A stretch of DNA of 64,000 nt from Terriglobia bacterium (GTDB lineage: Bacteria > Acidobacteriota > Terriglobia > Terriglobales > Acidobacteriaceae), in assembly GCA_020073465.1 (NCBI GenBank), contig JAIQFC010000011.1, forward strand, positions 169,459 through 233,458. Reading direction: 5' to 3'. Numbering within the stretch: the first letter of the stretch is position 1; every line of letters starts with the position of its first letter. Made by a program: the position numbers and the translations under genes. The notes below the pieces were generated by a model. It searched no databases. It was not told where the DNA came from and saw nothing but the letters and a program-made list of their open reading frames with translations. Positions 1 to 8,069 of the stretch are shown piece by piece.

Positions 1-65
1 TGCACGAGAACACCGCCTCGCGCTACAAGTCCCGCTTGGGTAAACGCATCACCGCGATGAAATAG
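1..65 (+). CDS. rpsT: 30S ribosomal protein S20, C-terminal end only
   Basis: The window opens inside this gene; the last 20 codons read HENTASRYKSRLGKRITAMK and stop at TAG (63-65). The H-x-N-T-A-[SA]-R-x-K-S-R-L-x-K-R pattern is the conserved C-terminal helix of S20, a small basic protein that binds 16S rRNA in the 30S subunit. It faces holA tail to tail across a palindromic repeat. Only the 3' end is visible, so start and regulation cannot be judged. The tail is short but distinctive. Confidence 0.8.
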   Translation, partial: HENTASRYKSRLGKRITAMK

Positions 66-72
66 GTTGTTC

Positions 73-211
73 GTGTGGGGCGGACACTCTTGTCCGCCGC
101 CTTTGACTCTGATTTCTGAGTCCTGGAACCGGCTGTCGGCCCACGCTCTAGGAGAAACCGCCAAAGAAAAGTCAACCTCAAAAGCGGCGGACAAGAGTGT
201 CCGCCCCACAC
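73..211. repeat. MITE-like element with inverted palindromic ends, family A copy 1
   Basis: Two inverted copies of a 26-bp palindrome-bearing motif (positions 73-98 and 186-211, core GGCGGACACTCTTGTCCGCC) enclose about 87 bp. A second element at 12503-12671 has the same end motif and similar inner flanks. Each end folds alone, and the two ends also pair with each other. It lies between convergent rpsT and holA and may act as a terminator for both, which is inference. Confidence 0.75.
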
Positions 212-235
212 GGGGACTCGGTTACCTGAAAGCTG

Positions 236-1360
236 CTACACCGGCAACTGTTCCTGCATCCACCCCGGCGCTTCCACCTTCGGCTCGTTGGTCAGGTCCA
301 TCACCAGCCGCTCCAGCACCATCCGCTTGCTGACGGGGTTCGAACGCAAAGCGAGGTCAGCCTTCGCCACCAGCCGAATCGCCCGCGTCAATTCCCGCCG
401 AGACTTATAGCGCCGAGCCTGCTTGATGATGTCGTCCGCGGCAAACGGAGGCACGCGGAAACCCTGCCACAGCGCGGCCCACAGCATGCGCTGGTCACGG
501 ACGTTGCGTTCGAGAATGACCAGCATTTGCCGGAAGGTTTTCGCCAGCATGTAGATATGTCCGATGGCGGCTTCCTCGCCCTCGCCCGACGTGAGAATCG
601 CATCCAGAATCTCCAGCGCGCGCACCCGCTCTTTGGAGGAGATGGCGTCGGTCAGTTCGTACAGTGACCGCTGCTTGGCCGCGAGCACCATGGTTTCCAC
701 GTCGCCCAGCGTGATGCGGTTCTTGGCGCCGACGTAGAGCATGAGCTTCTCCAGTTCGTTGGAGATCATCATCATGTCGCCGCCGAGCGCGTCGACCAGT
801 TCGCGGGCGCCGTCAGGATCCATCTTCACACCGCGGCTGGCGCAGTAGTCGGCAATCCAGCGAACCGCCTCGCCTTCCTCCACGCGCGCCAGTTCGACGA
901 TGCCACAGTACTGGCCCATGGTTTCGCGGATGCGCTGGTAGCGCTCCTTGTCCTGCATCTCCATGCGGCGAACGTCGGCGGGAATGCTGATGTGGTCGGC
1001 AACGAAGACGACGAGCGCGTCGGGATTCGGATTCTTGCAGTAATCTTCAATCGCCGCGAGCTTTTCTTCGTTCGATCCCCGGCCGAAGAGATTCTTCACC
1101 CCGCGCACGAAGAAGACCTGAAACGGCGCCATCAACGAAGGCGTGCGGGCACGGTCGAGGATCTCGGCAAGATCCGTTTCTGCCAGATCGAATTCGAACA
1201 GGCTGAAGTCCCGCAGGTCGGCCGGAACCAGATGCTCCAGAATCGCGTCCCGAAAGCGCTTGCGGAAGAAGGCCTCGTCACCCACAAACACGTAAGCAGG
1301 CCGCAGCTTGCGCGATTCGAGTTCGCTGACAAAGCGATCTGCCTGGGCAAAAGCCCGCAT
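236..1360 (-). CDS. holA: DNA polymerase III subunit delta
   Basis: This 374-residue protein matches HolA, the clamp-loader subunit that opens the beta sliding clamp within the DNA polymerase III holoenzyme. The N-terminus carries the family pattern RPAYVFVGDEAFF, followed by the AAA+-like fold typical of delta (no working Walker A is expected) and a helical C-terminal collar region. Length is normal for the family (about 330-370). The ATG at 1360 has GGAGG seven bases upstream. It is the last gene of the psd-pssA-asd-lptE-holA run, 47 bp after lptE, so probably cotranscribed. The lptE-holA adjacency is common in many Gram-negative bacteria. Confidence 0.9.
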   Translation of the reverse strand: MRAFAQADRFVSELESRKLRPAYVFVGDEAFFRKRFRDAILEHLVPADLRDFSLFEFDLAETDLAEILDRARTPSLMAPFQVFFVRGVKNLFGRGSNEEKLAAIEDYCKNPNPDALVVFVADHISIPADVRRMEMQDKERYQRIRETMGQYCGIVELARVEEGEAVRWIADYCASRGVKMDPDGARELVDALGGDMMMISNELEKLMLYVGAKNRITLGDVETMVLAAKQRSLYELTDAISSKERVRALEILDAILTSGEGEEAAIGHIYMLAKTFRQMLVILERNVRDQRMLWAALWQGFRVPPFAADDIIKQARRYKSRRELTRAIRLVAKADLALRSNPVSKRMVLERLVMDLTNEPKVEAPGWMQEQLPV

Positions 1361-1407
1361 CAGAAGTCCTCCGTTTGCCGACAGCCTCTCCGCACAGAAT
1401 CTAACAT

Positions 1408-1920
1408 CTAGAAGCCCTCCAGGATGTTAGAAACCAGAGTCCGGGCAAAGTCCTGCGAGAGCCGCCGGAAGGCCGGCGAATCCTCTTCAAAGAAGCTGCT
1501 CAGATCCTGGGAAACTTCGTACTGCTCGCGAAACACGTACGCCGGATTCTCGTATAGCACCTTGCCCTGCCGGTCGGTGAGCGACACCCGAATGCTCACC
1601 ACCACCAGAACGCTCGCCGCTCTGCCCGTCGCGGTGTCGTAGGTAAGCGGAGACGCCGCGGTCGAAAGCACCGTCCCGCGCAAAGTCGCATCCGCCGCCT
1701 CGCTTGAATCGTTGATCAGATGATAGTGCGTGCGTGTTGTGAACTCGCGTACTACAGACGAAGTTAGCATCTGCTCGATACGGTAGGTTTTCGTCTCATT
1801 CACAAAAGCAGGAATGGCGATCGTCTTGACGTTCTCGGGAATCTGCACCGCGTGACCGGCGGTGTGATAGCCGCATCCCGCGGCACACAGGAGCAGCAGC
1901 CACACGCCACGAAGTCTCAT
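1408..1920 (-). CDS. lptE: LPS-assembly lipoprotein LptE
   Basis: LptE plugs the LptD barrel and helps insert lipopolysaccharide into the outer membrane. The 170-residue product begins with a short hydrophobic signal and a lipobox ending at Cys16 (LCAAGC), followed directly by GYH, the usual start of mature LptE (CGYH). The rest fits the small alpha/beta LptE fold, with IPENVKTIAIPAFVNET near the N-terminus. Its ATG overlaps the stop of the upstream asd-like gene (ATGA, 1917-1920), so translation is probably coupled. lptD is not in the window. Confidence 0.88.
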   Translation of the reverse strand: MRLRGVWLLLLCAAGCGYHTAGHAVQIPENVKTIAIPAFVNETKTYRIEQMLTSSVVREFTTRTHYHLINDSSEAADATLRGTVLSTAASPLTYDTATGRAASVLVVVSIRVSLTDRQGKVLYENPAYVFREQYEVSQDLSSFFEEDSPAFRRLSQDFARTLVSNILEGF

Positions 1921-2993
1921 TGAATCTTCCCTATCGGACGGGTGGCAGTCATGCTCTCGGCGCAGTCAACCGCGGTGAGCGCCGCAATCCGCAGATTGTC
2001 GGCAGCCGCCCAGAGCCAGACGCCGTTGGGTTGGCTCGCATCGCCTCTCACGGACAGCTGGATATCCGCCTGTCCAGCCGAACTCACATTGCTGGGAGCA
2101 TCCTCGTCCCCACCGGGGATCACTACGTGGTCTCCCGTCAACGTCTGAGACAGGTGCCGCACATCGGCTCGCTGCTCCATCTCCAGGAAAACCACAAGTG
2201 CGTAACCGTGAAAGATCGGAGCCTGCAACAGCAGCACCGACGGCTGGGGCGCATCGTCACCGGCAACCTTCTGGTAATGACGCAGCACTCGCGCCTCCAC
2301 CGAGTCGAGAGCCGGTTGCGCCTTCAGCCCGTAACGCGCGACCATGTTGAACGCCACCTGCGCGTCGAAGACATCCTTGGGCAGCGGCTGGAACGAAAGC
2401 AGATTCACCGTCTGCTGATGCAGTTCGTCCATTCCCTTCTGCCCATGCTCCGATGCCGGCTCGAACACAATAGCAACCGCGCGCCGGATCGCACCCGCCT
2501 TGCGTGCCCGCAACAACAGCAATGCCAGAGTTACGGCGGCCGGATGGGAGACCACACAGGGCCCCGGCTGCAATTCCGGAGGCACAATCAACCCACGTTC
2601 GCGCTCGACCCAAAGCGAACGAACGCTGGCCCCCGGTTCGTTCTCCAAAGCACCCGACAGATCCAGAATCGCGCTCCCGGCGTCGCGCGCCCGTTTCCAG
2701 TTCTTGCGCGTGCAGTCGCCATCGGAGGCGAAGAAAGTGAAGTCAACGTTCTCAAACTGCTCTGCGCGCACGCTCTGGATGAAGCTGATCTCATCCCCCA
2801 TCGCTTCCAGCTGGCCCAGCGACTCGTCGTCGTCGAGCAGGCGCACGTCCACCGCGGGGAAATTGCGCTCGTTCAGCATCTCGGCAACTTCCTTGCCCTT
2901 GAGCGAAGCTGCGCCGACAATGGCTGCCCGGTAAAGATTCCCGCGCGTGCTGGCGGCATGCGCAACGGGAGTGGGCTTGGAGGGCGCACTCAT
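1917..2993 (-). CDS. Aspartate-semialdehyde dehydrogenase-like protein lacking the catalytic cysteine
   Basis: The 358-residue product has an N-terminal Rossmann region (AAIVGAASLKGKEV) and the dimerisation-domain signature GQKGMDELHQQ of the semialdehyde dehydrogenase family. Where active enzymes have an asparagine-cysteine nucleophile motif (PNCST-like), this protein reads SHPAAVT, so the nucleophile is missing. It probably does not perform the Asd reaction of the lysine/threonine pathway and may be structural or regulatory. I chose the ATG at 2993 over an upstream codon because it forms an ATGA overlap with pssA. It sits between pssA and lptE, with overlaps on both sides, in a membrane-biogenesis operon. 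Confidence 0.75.
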   Translation of the reverse strand: MSAPSKPTPVAHAASTRGNLYRAAIVGAASLKGKEVAEMLNERNFPAVDVRLLDDDESLGQLEAMGDEISFIQSVRAEQFENVDFTFFASDGDCTRKNWKRARDAGSAILDLSGALENEPGASVRSLWVERERGLIVPPELQPGPCVVSHPAAVTLALLLLRARKAGAIRRAVAIVFEPASEHGQKGMDELHQQTVNLLSFQPLPKDVFDAQVAFNMVARYGLKAQPALDSVEARVLRHYQKVAGDDAPQPSVLLLQAPIFHGYALVVFLEMEQRADVRHLSQTLTGDHVVIPGGDEDAPSNVSSAGQADIQLSVRGDASQPNGVWLWAAADNLRIAALTAVDCAESMTATRPIGKIQ

Positions 2994-3844
2994 GGAGTCT
3001 GCGACGCCTCCTTGTACGCGGGCGGAGGAGGGTCGCTGCGGCGGCGGAAGATCCACTGCAAGCGCCAGAACACTCCCGAAAACGTATAGAGCAGCGCCAC
3101 CGCAAACAGTACCTGCTGGGAATAGAACCAGATCGAAGCAAATAGCGCTCCGAGAAGGATGATCACGCGGAACGGGTGACGCGACCGGAAATCAATGTCT
3201 TTGAAGCTGTAAAAGCGCCACGTGCTTACCATCAGATAGCCCACCACCGTGATCAGCACCAGCCAGGTCAGGGCGGTATACCAGGAGATAATGGGTTCGC
3301 CGCCCTGAAAGTGCACCACCGCCGCAATCACGCCGGCGCCGGCTGGAATCGGCATGCCGACGAAGTACTTCTTCCCCGGTCGCCCCGGATTCGAAGGTTG
3401 CGGGTTGCTCGTAATGTTGAAGCGGGCCAGCCGGCTGGCGCCAGCCATCAAGAACAGGAAACTCGCAATCGCGCCCAACTGCGTCAGCCTGATGTGCCAT
3501 TCGGTCAACAGGACCGGCGGCATCAGATGGAATCCCCAGGTCCAGGCAAGCATGGCTGGAGCCACGCCAAAAGTGATCGCGTCGGCCAATGAGTCCAGTT
3601 CGCGGCCAAAGTCGCTGCTGGTGCCCGTCATGCGGGCAATACGCCCGTCCAGGCCGTCGAACAGTACCGCGAACCCGATGGCCTTGGCGGCATTATCCAA
3701 GTGCACGTATTCGGCGGTTGTCGCATGCATGACCTGCAGGATGGCGTAGTAGCCGAATGCCATGTTGGCCGTCGTGAACAGCGAGGGTAGAATGTACATC
3801 CCCTTGCTTAAACGGCGCCGCGGCTTGGCAGCTGGAGTACCCAT
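2990..3844 (-). CDS. pssA: CDP-diacylglycerol-serine O-phosphatidyltransferase
   Basis: Makes phosphatidylserine from CDP-diacylglycerol and serine in the inner membrane, the step before Psd. The CDP-alcohol phosphatidyltransferase signature DGxxARxxGxxSxFGxxxDSxxD is complete at about residues 63-88. Several hydrophobic segments follow, as expected for this polytopic family, and length (284 residues) is typical of the bacterial integral-membrane type. The first possible start is TTG at 3847, but ATG at 3844 gives a four-base overlap with the psd stop and is preferred. Immediately downstream of psd, so the two steps of phosphatidylethanolamine synthesis are coupled. Confidence 0.92.
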   Translation of the reverse strand: MGTPAAKPRRRLSKGMYILPSLFTTANMAFGYYAILQVMHATTAEYVHLDNAAKAIGFAVLFDGLDGRIARMTGTSSDFGRELDSLADAITFGVAPAMLAWTWGFHLMPPVLLTEWHIRLTQLGAIASFLFLMAGASRLARFNITSNPQPSNPGRPGKKYFVGMPIPAGAGVIAAVVHFQGGEPIISWYTALTWLVLITVVGYLMVSTWRFYSFKDIDFRSRHPFRVIILLGALFASIWFYSQQVLFAVALLYTFSGVFWRLQWIFRRRSDPPPPAYKEASQTP

Positions 3845-4509
3845 CAACGCTCCCTCTCATTGGCGGAAGAACTCCCTGCACCGGCCAGCTCCGCCGATGG
3901 CGGCAGGTACGCAAGAATGGTCGCCCCACCTTGCACCCGATCTCCGACCTTCACGCTCAAGCTCGCAGTTGCGTCGAGCACCACGTCTACCCGGGAGCCA
4001 AACTTGATCAGGCCAATCCGCTGCCCGCGCGCCACGCGATCTCCAACCTTGGGATTGAAAACAATGCGTCGCGCCAGCAGTCCCGCAATCTGCTTGAAGA
4101 CGACCGTCTGACCGTCACCTTCCACGGTGACAATGTTCTGCTCGTTCTGTTCCGCACAGAGCTTGCTCCGCGCGTCGAGGAACTTGCCACGCTGGTACCG
4201 CACGTCGCCGATCGTGCCCGCAATCGGTGACCGGTTCACATGCACGTCAAAGACGCTGAGAAAAATGCTGATCCGAGTCCGCTTCTCGCTGCCAACCGTC
4301 ACCGGAGAAACGTCGGTGACCTTCCCGTCCGCCGGAGAAACGACAGCGCCCGGTTGTTGCGGAATGTCGCGTTCCGGATCGCGAAAGAACCACAGGAAAA
4401 AGAACGCCAGCAGGAAGGGCACAATCGCCCACGCGGGATGCGTCAGCCGGCCGAGCAGAAGCCCGGCCACAATGAACGTCCCACCGTAGAGATAACCATC
4501 ACGAACCAT
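3844..4509 (-). CDS. psd: Phosphatidylserine decarboxylase proenzyme
   Basis: Decarboxylates phosphatidylserine to phosphatidylethanolamine using a pyruvoyl group formed by self-cleavage. The cleavage site GS lies at residues 171-172 (IKFGSRVDV), giving a long beta and a short alpha chain. The N-terminus has two hydrophobic stretches followed by WFFRDPER and SPADGKV, diagnostic of the short (about 220-residue) Psd class. It is the first gene of the minus-strand operon. No Shine-Dalgarno is visible before ATG 4509; a TATAAT box lies only about 14 bases upstream, so the mRNA may have almost no leader. Confidence 0.92.
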   Translation of the reverse strand: MVRDGYLYGGTFIVAGLLLGRLTHPAWAIVPFLLAFFFLWFFRDPERDIPQQPGAVVSPADGKVTDVSPVTVGSEKRTRISIFLSVFDVHVNRSPIAGTIGDVRYQRGKFLDARSKLCAEQNEQNIVTVEGDGQTVVFKQIAGLLARRIVFNPKVGDRVARGQRIGLIKFGSRVDVVLDATASLSVKVGDRVQGGATILAYLPPSAELAGAGSSSANERER

Positions 4510-4522
4510 AGGGGAGACTTCA

Positions 4523-4528
4523 ATTATA
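4523..4528 (-). promoter_or_regulatory. Candidate -10 box of the psd-pssA-lptE-holA operon
   Basis: Read on the minus strand this is a perfect TATAAT, about 14 bases before the psd ATG. A weak -35 (TTGCCG) lies 15 bases further up. If used, the transcript would begin only a few bases before the start codon, consistent with the missing ribosome-binding site. Confidence 0.45.
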
Positions 4529-4583
4529 GAGCAGGGGGCCGTCCGGCAAGGTCAGATTGCGGCCACAGATCCCGTAAGTGCAA

Positions 4584-4610
4584 ATAAAAAAAGGCGCTTG
4601 TTCGCGCCCT
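4584..4610 (-). terminator. Rho-independent terminator after the DUF465 gene
   Basis: On the minus strand, stem GGCGC, loop GAACAA, stem GCGCC is followed by a run of eight U. It lies about 60 bases downstream of the DUF465 stop and upstream of the psd promoter, separating the two units. Confidence 0.7.
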
Positions 4611-4671
4611 CTGTTAGATACATCAATCCCGACGGCGGCAAAGTCCGCCGGCCACTGCGATCAGCTAATTC

Positions 4672-4902
4672 TTAGGCTACGTGCACTCCATACTGCTGCC
4701 GGAACTGGCGCTCGATGGACTCCATCTGGTCCTTCAGGCGCAGTTTCAGCTTCTTAAGCCGGACTTCTTCCAGCTTTTCGTCTTCGCTGAGATAACGTTT
4801 TTGGGTGAGTGAATCGAGACGTTTCGAGTACTGCGTATGCTCCTGAGCCAATCTGCGGAATTCCTCATGACTGGTCAGGAGTTGGTCTCTCGGAGTCAGC
4901 AT
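4672..4902 (-). CDS. DUF465 (YdcH/SlyX-like) small coiled-coil protein
   Basis: A 76-residue, highly charged, nearly all-helical protein. The patterns [21 protein letters not shown] and [23 protein letters not shown] match the short DUF465 family, whose biochemical role is unknown. Start ATG 4902 is preferred over TTG 4917 because GGAGGT lies seven bases before it. It is a single-gene unit with its own downstream terminator. Cytosolic; no signal or membrane segment is seen. Confidence 0.8.
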   Translation of the reverse strand: MLTPRDQLLTSHEEFRRLAQEHTQYSKRLDSLTQKRYLSEDEKLEEVRLKKLKLRLKDQMESIERQFRQQYGVHVA

Positions 4903-5149
4903 CCAGCAGACCTCCAAACCGGGATTATGCGGTCAAGGTAGCACAGCCCCAAACCCGGTTCAATGCCAAAAAAGTGGTGCAAGTTGGGTATAGTCTCGTT
5001 TTGAGAACGCGCGGAAACGAACCGCAAGTAGCTCTGGGGTGGCGCATAGCACGCCCGTCCGCTTCTTGCCGATGACCTGGAACCGAGTCAGGACCGAGCC
5101 CCGGAGGAGCTTTCCCGATAGTAGCTTCAGCGCTGGGTTTAAATGTGCG

Positions 5150-5698
5150 TCAGAGCCCGTCCCGTAGGGACGCCTGAAATCCGCAGCGATACAAGATCGC
5201 ATCTTCCTGCGGATTCACGTAGTAGCGCTTACGCCGCCCCGCCGCTTCAAACCCCAACTTTTCGTAAAGCATCCGTGCGGCCTGATTCGACTCTCGCACC
5301 TCAAGGAACACCGCCTCACTCCCCGCCTTCCGCGCCCGCGCCAGCAATTCGTCAACAAGCCGCGCTCCCAGCCCCTTCCTTCGAACTGAAGAAGCGACCA
5401 CGATGTTTTCCAGTTCCCACTCCGGACCCAGATAGTGCGCGACAAGGAACGCCAGTAGCTCGGTCGTTCCCTTTTGTTCGGACGGGATCATCCCTTCAGC
5501 ATCCTGATCCACAACCAACACCAACCGCCCCGAACCCGATTCATCTGTCCGCAGCGCCACCTGATATTGAAGCTCTGTCCAGTGGGCAGCAGCGGCACTT
5601 TGCCGCTCCAGACCAAGCATGGCGGGGATATCGGCGGCAGTAGCAAGGCGAATGCGCCGTCGTCGGCTCCTCAGTTCCGCGTTTCGTTGAGTGTTCAA
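5150..5698 (-). CDS. rimI: Ribosomal-protein-alanine N-acetyltransferase RimI-like (GNAT)
   Basis: GNAT-fold acetyltransferase. The acetyl-CoA loop is seen as VASSVRRKGLGARLVDEL (Q/RxxGxG/A type), followed by FLEVRESNQAARMLYEKLGF, the typical RimI C-terminal signature. RimI acetylates the N-terminal alanine of S18 and often neighbours tsaB, as here (15 bp apart). The start is TTG at 5698 without a clear ribosome-binding site, so the exact N-terminus is uncertain. The last residues (QASLRDGL) and the stop are encoded by a palindromic repeat (5157-5173) found elsewhere in the window, so the native C-terminus appears replaced or extended. Confidence 0.82.
   Translation of the reverse strand: MNTQRNAELRSRRRRIRLATAADIPAMLGLERQSAAAAHWTELQYQVALRTDESGSGRLVLVVDQDAEGMIPSEQKGTTELLAFLVAHYLGPEWELENIVVASSVRRKGLGARLVDELLARARKAGSEAVFLEVRESNQAARMLYEKLGFEAAGRRKRYYVNPQEDAILYRCGFQASLRDGL
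5157..5173. repeat. Palindromic repeat forming the rimI 3' end
   Basis: CGTCCCGTAGGGACGCC at this site is the same motif, in opposite orientation, as CAGGCGTCCCTACGGGAC near 34285-34302, and related to GAGTCCCGTAGGGACGG at 23702. It is read in frame as the last codons of rimI. Confidence 0.7.
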
Positions 5699-5713
5699 GC
5701 TAAGAGCCAGAAG

Positions 5714-6397
5714 CTAAGAGCTGCCCTTCGCAAAAATCTCCGCGTCCGACCGGCGGATGTAGTTCGCTTCCAGTTCCTCCGGCGAGACTGTCTCACCGAC
5801 CTGGATCTTGCGCCATCCGAGTCTCGCGAGCATACCGGCATCAACCGGCGGGATGGTTGCCACGGTCAGACCAGCAGCATCTGCCGCTGCCACCAGAACG
5901 TTGTCGGAAGTGACCGCTTTCGATCCACGCGCCTCGGCCCAGGCTTCTTCCCTTCTGAGTAACCGCTCAGCCAGGATGTTGACCGATCCCCCAGCCACTT
6001 CATACTCCCCGACATACACCTCGCCTCGCCCCGCGTCGAGAAGCGCAGTGATCCGACCTTGTGATCCACCCGCGAGCACACTGGCCTCCAGCAGCGACAC
6101 CGCCGCAATCGGCTTGCCTAGAATCTCTGCCAGCGCCTTGATCGCCGCCAGCCCCACCCGCAACCCCGTAAACGACCCGGGCCCCGACGCCACCACAAAG
6201 GCGCCAATGTCGTTCTTGGTGAAACTGTGCTTGCTGAGAAGCCCCGCGATCTGCGGCACCAACTGCGCCGAAAAGGTCCCTCCGGCAAGCGGCACGACTT
6301 CGATCACCTCAACCTCGCCGCCCGCGGCCCCCTCGTTCGCTCGCGCCAGCGCGATGCTGCCGTGCCGGCCCGAGGTGTCAGTAGAAAGAAGAAGCAT
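5714..6397 (-). CDS. tsaB: tRNA threonylcarbamoyladenosine biosynthesis protein TsaB
   Basis: TsaB is the non-catalytic partner of TsaD in making t6A37 of ANN-decoding tRNAs. The 227-residue product has the ASKHA-type N-terminus MLLLSTDTSGRHGSIAL, the ASGPGSFTGLRVGLAAIKALA hallmark at about 69-89, and the LLDAGRGEVYVG strand. It lacks the C-terminal half of TsaD, as expected. It is followed by rimI 15 bp downstream, a very common gene pair. Small motifs of the form AGCTAAGAGC flank the junction. Confidence 0.92.
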   Translation of the reverse strand: MLLLSTDTSGRHGSIALARANEGAAGGEVEVIEVVPLAGGTFSAQLVPQIAGLLSKHSFTKNDIGAFVVASGPGSFTGLRVGLAAIKALAEILGKPIAAVSLLEASVLAGGSQGRITALLDAGRGEVYVGEYEVAGGSVNILAERLLRREEAWAEARGSKAVTSDNVLVAAADAAGLTVATIPPVDAGMLARLGWRKIQVGETVSPEELEANYIRRSDAEIFAKGSS

Positions 6398-6466
6398 GAG
6401 CGCGAGAAGAAACTCCCTGGTTGATCCGTGACGATCCGTGAAAATCCGTGGCCGATCTTGATCTGT

Positions 6467-6862
6467 TCAGCCCTCGACTAGTTCCAGCAATACGCCCCCG
6501 GTGCTGGCCGGATGCACGAACACATACTTATGCCCGCCGGCCCCAATTTTGACCTCCTCCGACACCAGCCGCACCCCGTCTTTCTTCAGCCGTGCGACCG
6601 CGGCCGCCAAATCCGGCACCCGCAGGCACACATGATGCAGCCCCTCGCCGCGCTTGGCGATAAACTTCGCGATTGTCGAAGTCTCCGAAGTCGCCTCCAA
6701 CAGTTCCAGCCGGCTCTCCCCCATGGGAATCATGACGATCCGCACCTGCTCCTGCTCGACGGTTTCCTCCTGCGAAACCGTCAGCCCAAGCTTTTCATAG
6801 ATCGCCTTGGCCGCCGCCAGCGACTTTACCGCGATCCCGAGATGATCAATCTGAAAGGTCAT
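6467..6862 (-). CDS. mce: Methylmalonyl-CoA epimerase
   Basis: VOC-fold enzyme interconverting (2R)- and (2S)-methylmalonyl-CoA in propionate and odd-chain metabolism. Two paired beta-alpha-beta units are seen: FQIDHLGIAVKSL with its metal-binding His, and GEGLHHVCLRVPDLAAAVARL, ending in GGVLLELVEG with the C-terminal metal-binding Glu. 131 residues is the normal length. ATG 6862 is preferred over TTG 6871. It lies near meaB, separated by a 190-bp repeat-rich gap, which supports a methylmalonyl-CoA mutase context although the mutase is not in the window. Confidence 0.88.
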   Translation of the reverse strand: MTFQIDHLGIAVKSLAAAKAIYEKLGLTVSQEETVEQEQVRIVMIPMGESRLELLEATSETSTIAKFIAKRGEGLHHVCLRVPDLAAAVARLKKDGVRLVSEEVKIGAGGHKYVFVHPASTGGVLLELVEG

Positions 6863-6921
6863 CTTTTCCAAAGACTGATTTTCAGTCCACTCGCGCGCAG
6901 CACGAACGTCAGTTCCGCCCG

Positions 6922-7011
6922 AAACTCCAGCCCGTCAGGGCGGCATTCATCAGCCCAGGGCGTAAGCCCTGGGTGAGAACGAGATTCGAGCGAGTCCCGA
7001 AGGAACGGCAC
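6922..7011. repeat. Mosaic of palindromic repeats (families D and E)
   Basis: The hairpin CAGCCCAGGGCGTAAGCCCT and the arm GCGAGTCCCGAAGGAACGGC occur here. Similar hairpins recur at 34388-34440 and 23635-23721. They fill the gap between mce and meaB. Confidence 0.6.
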
Positions 7012-7050
7012 TCATTCGGCCACTCGCCGGAAACTCTTTTCTTCCACGAA

Positions 7051-8007
7051 TCACCTCTTCGTCACTCTACACGCTATCTCCTCGACCAGCGTATACGGAT
7101 CCCGCTTGTGCTCCGCAATCTCCGCCGCCAGTCGAGCCAAGTTGCCATCGCCCAACTGCTCCCGCGCCTTCTCGAGCATGGCATCGCGCAGCATCTCGAC
7201 CAACCGCTCCTGCCAGTTCTGCATACTCTTTTTCAGCACCAAGTTTTCCTTCTGTAGATAAGCCTGGTACTCCGCAATGGTCGCGGCCAGTTCCGAGATT
7301 CCCGCCCCTTCGCTGGCCACCGTCTTCACAATCGGAGGCGTCCACCCATCGTGCCGCACCGCCAGCGACTGCAGCGCCCGAATCTCCCGCTGCACCCGCT
7401 CCGCCCCTTCGCGGTCGCTCTTGTTAATCACGAAGATGTCGGCAATCTCCATGATGCCGGCCTTGATGGTCTGCACATCGTCGCCCATTCCCGGCACGAG
7501 AATCACAACCGTCATGTCCGCCAGTCGCACGATATCGACTTCGTCCTGGCCGACCCCGACGGTCTCAATTAGAATCAGGTCGCGACCAGAGGCATCGAGC
7601 ACCGTCGTCACGTCGGCTGTGGTACGCGCCAGCCCGCCTAGCGACCCGCGCGTGGCCATGCTGCGAATGTAAATCCCCGGATCGGAGAAGTGATCCTGCA
7701 TGCGGATGCGGTCGCCCAGAATCGCCCCGCCCGTGTAAGGGCTGGTCGGGTCCACCGCGATGATTCCAACCGTGCGCTGCTCTTTGCGGTAGAACCGCGC
7801 GAGATGATCCACCAGTGTGCTCTTCCCCGCCCCCGGAGGGCCCGTCAACCCGATCACTCGTGCCTTCCCGCTATGCGGAAACAGAGCCTTCAGTAGCTCT
7901 GACCATCCCGGCGCACGATTCTCAACCGTGGAGATAGCGCGAGCCAGAGCCCGGGAATCGCCCGAGCGCACCTGCTCAATCCATGTCTGGAGGTCGCGAA
8001 TCAAACT
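7051..8007 (-). CDS. meaB: Methylmalonyl-CoA mutase-associated GTPase MeaB (ArgK family)
   Basis: G3E-family P-loop GTPase that chaperones adenosylcobalamin loading and protection of methylmalonyl-CoA mutase. The Walker A GLTGPPGAGKSTLVDHL, the switch region VDPTSPYTGGAILGDRIRM, ETVGVGQDEVDI and the base-recognition NKSD are all present. The open frame runs up to 8148, but homologous sequence begins at LIRDLQTWIEQVRSGD, so I take TTG 8007; GTG 8022 is an alternative and neither has a good ribosome-binding site. It is divergent from the MBOAT gene, with overlapping 5' regions. Pairs functionally with mce. Confidence 0.88.
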   Translation of the reverse strand, partial: SLIRDLQTWIEQVRSGDSRALARAISTVENRAPGWSELLKALFPHSGKARVIGLTGPPGAGKSTLVDHLARFYRKEQRTVGIIAVDPTSPYTGGAILGDRIRMQDHFSDPGIYIRSMATRGSLGGLARTTADVTTVLDASGRDLILIETVGVGQDEVDIVRLADMTVVILVPGMGDDVQTIKAGIMEIADIFVINKSDREGAERVQREIRALQSLAVRHDGWTPPIVKTVASEGAGISELAATIAEYQAYLQKENLVLKKSMQNWQERLVEMLRDAMLEKAREQLGDGNLARLAAEIAEHKRDPYTLVEEIACRVTKR

Positions 8008-8069
8008 GCAAGTGTAAAGCACAGACTGGCAAACTGGAACTTTCGGCACGGTCAGAGTCTTCGGCGCGA

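Noticed and set aside
1920..3089. 389-codon plus-strand ORF opposite the asd-like gene
   Set aside because: Antisense shadow; the minus-strand genes have overlapping ATGA junctions and family motifs.
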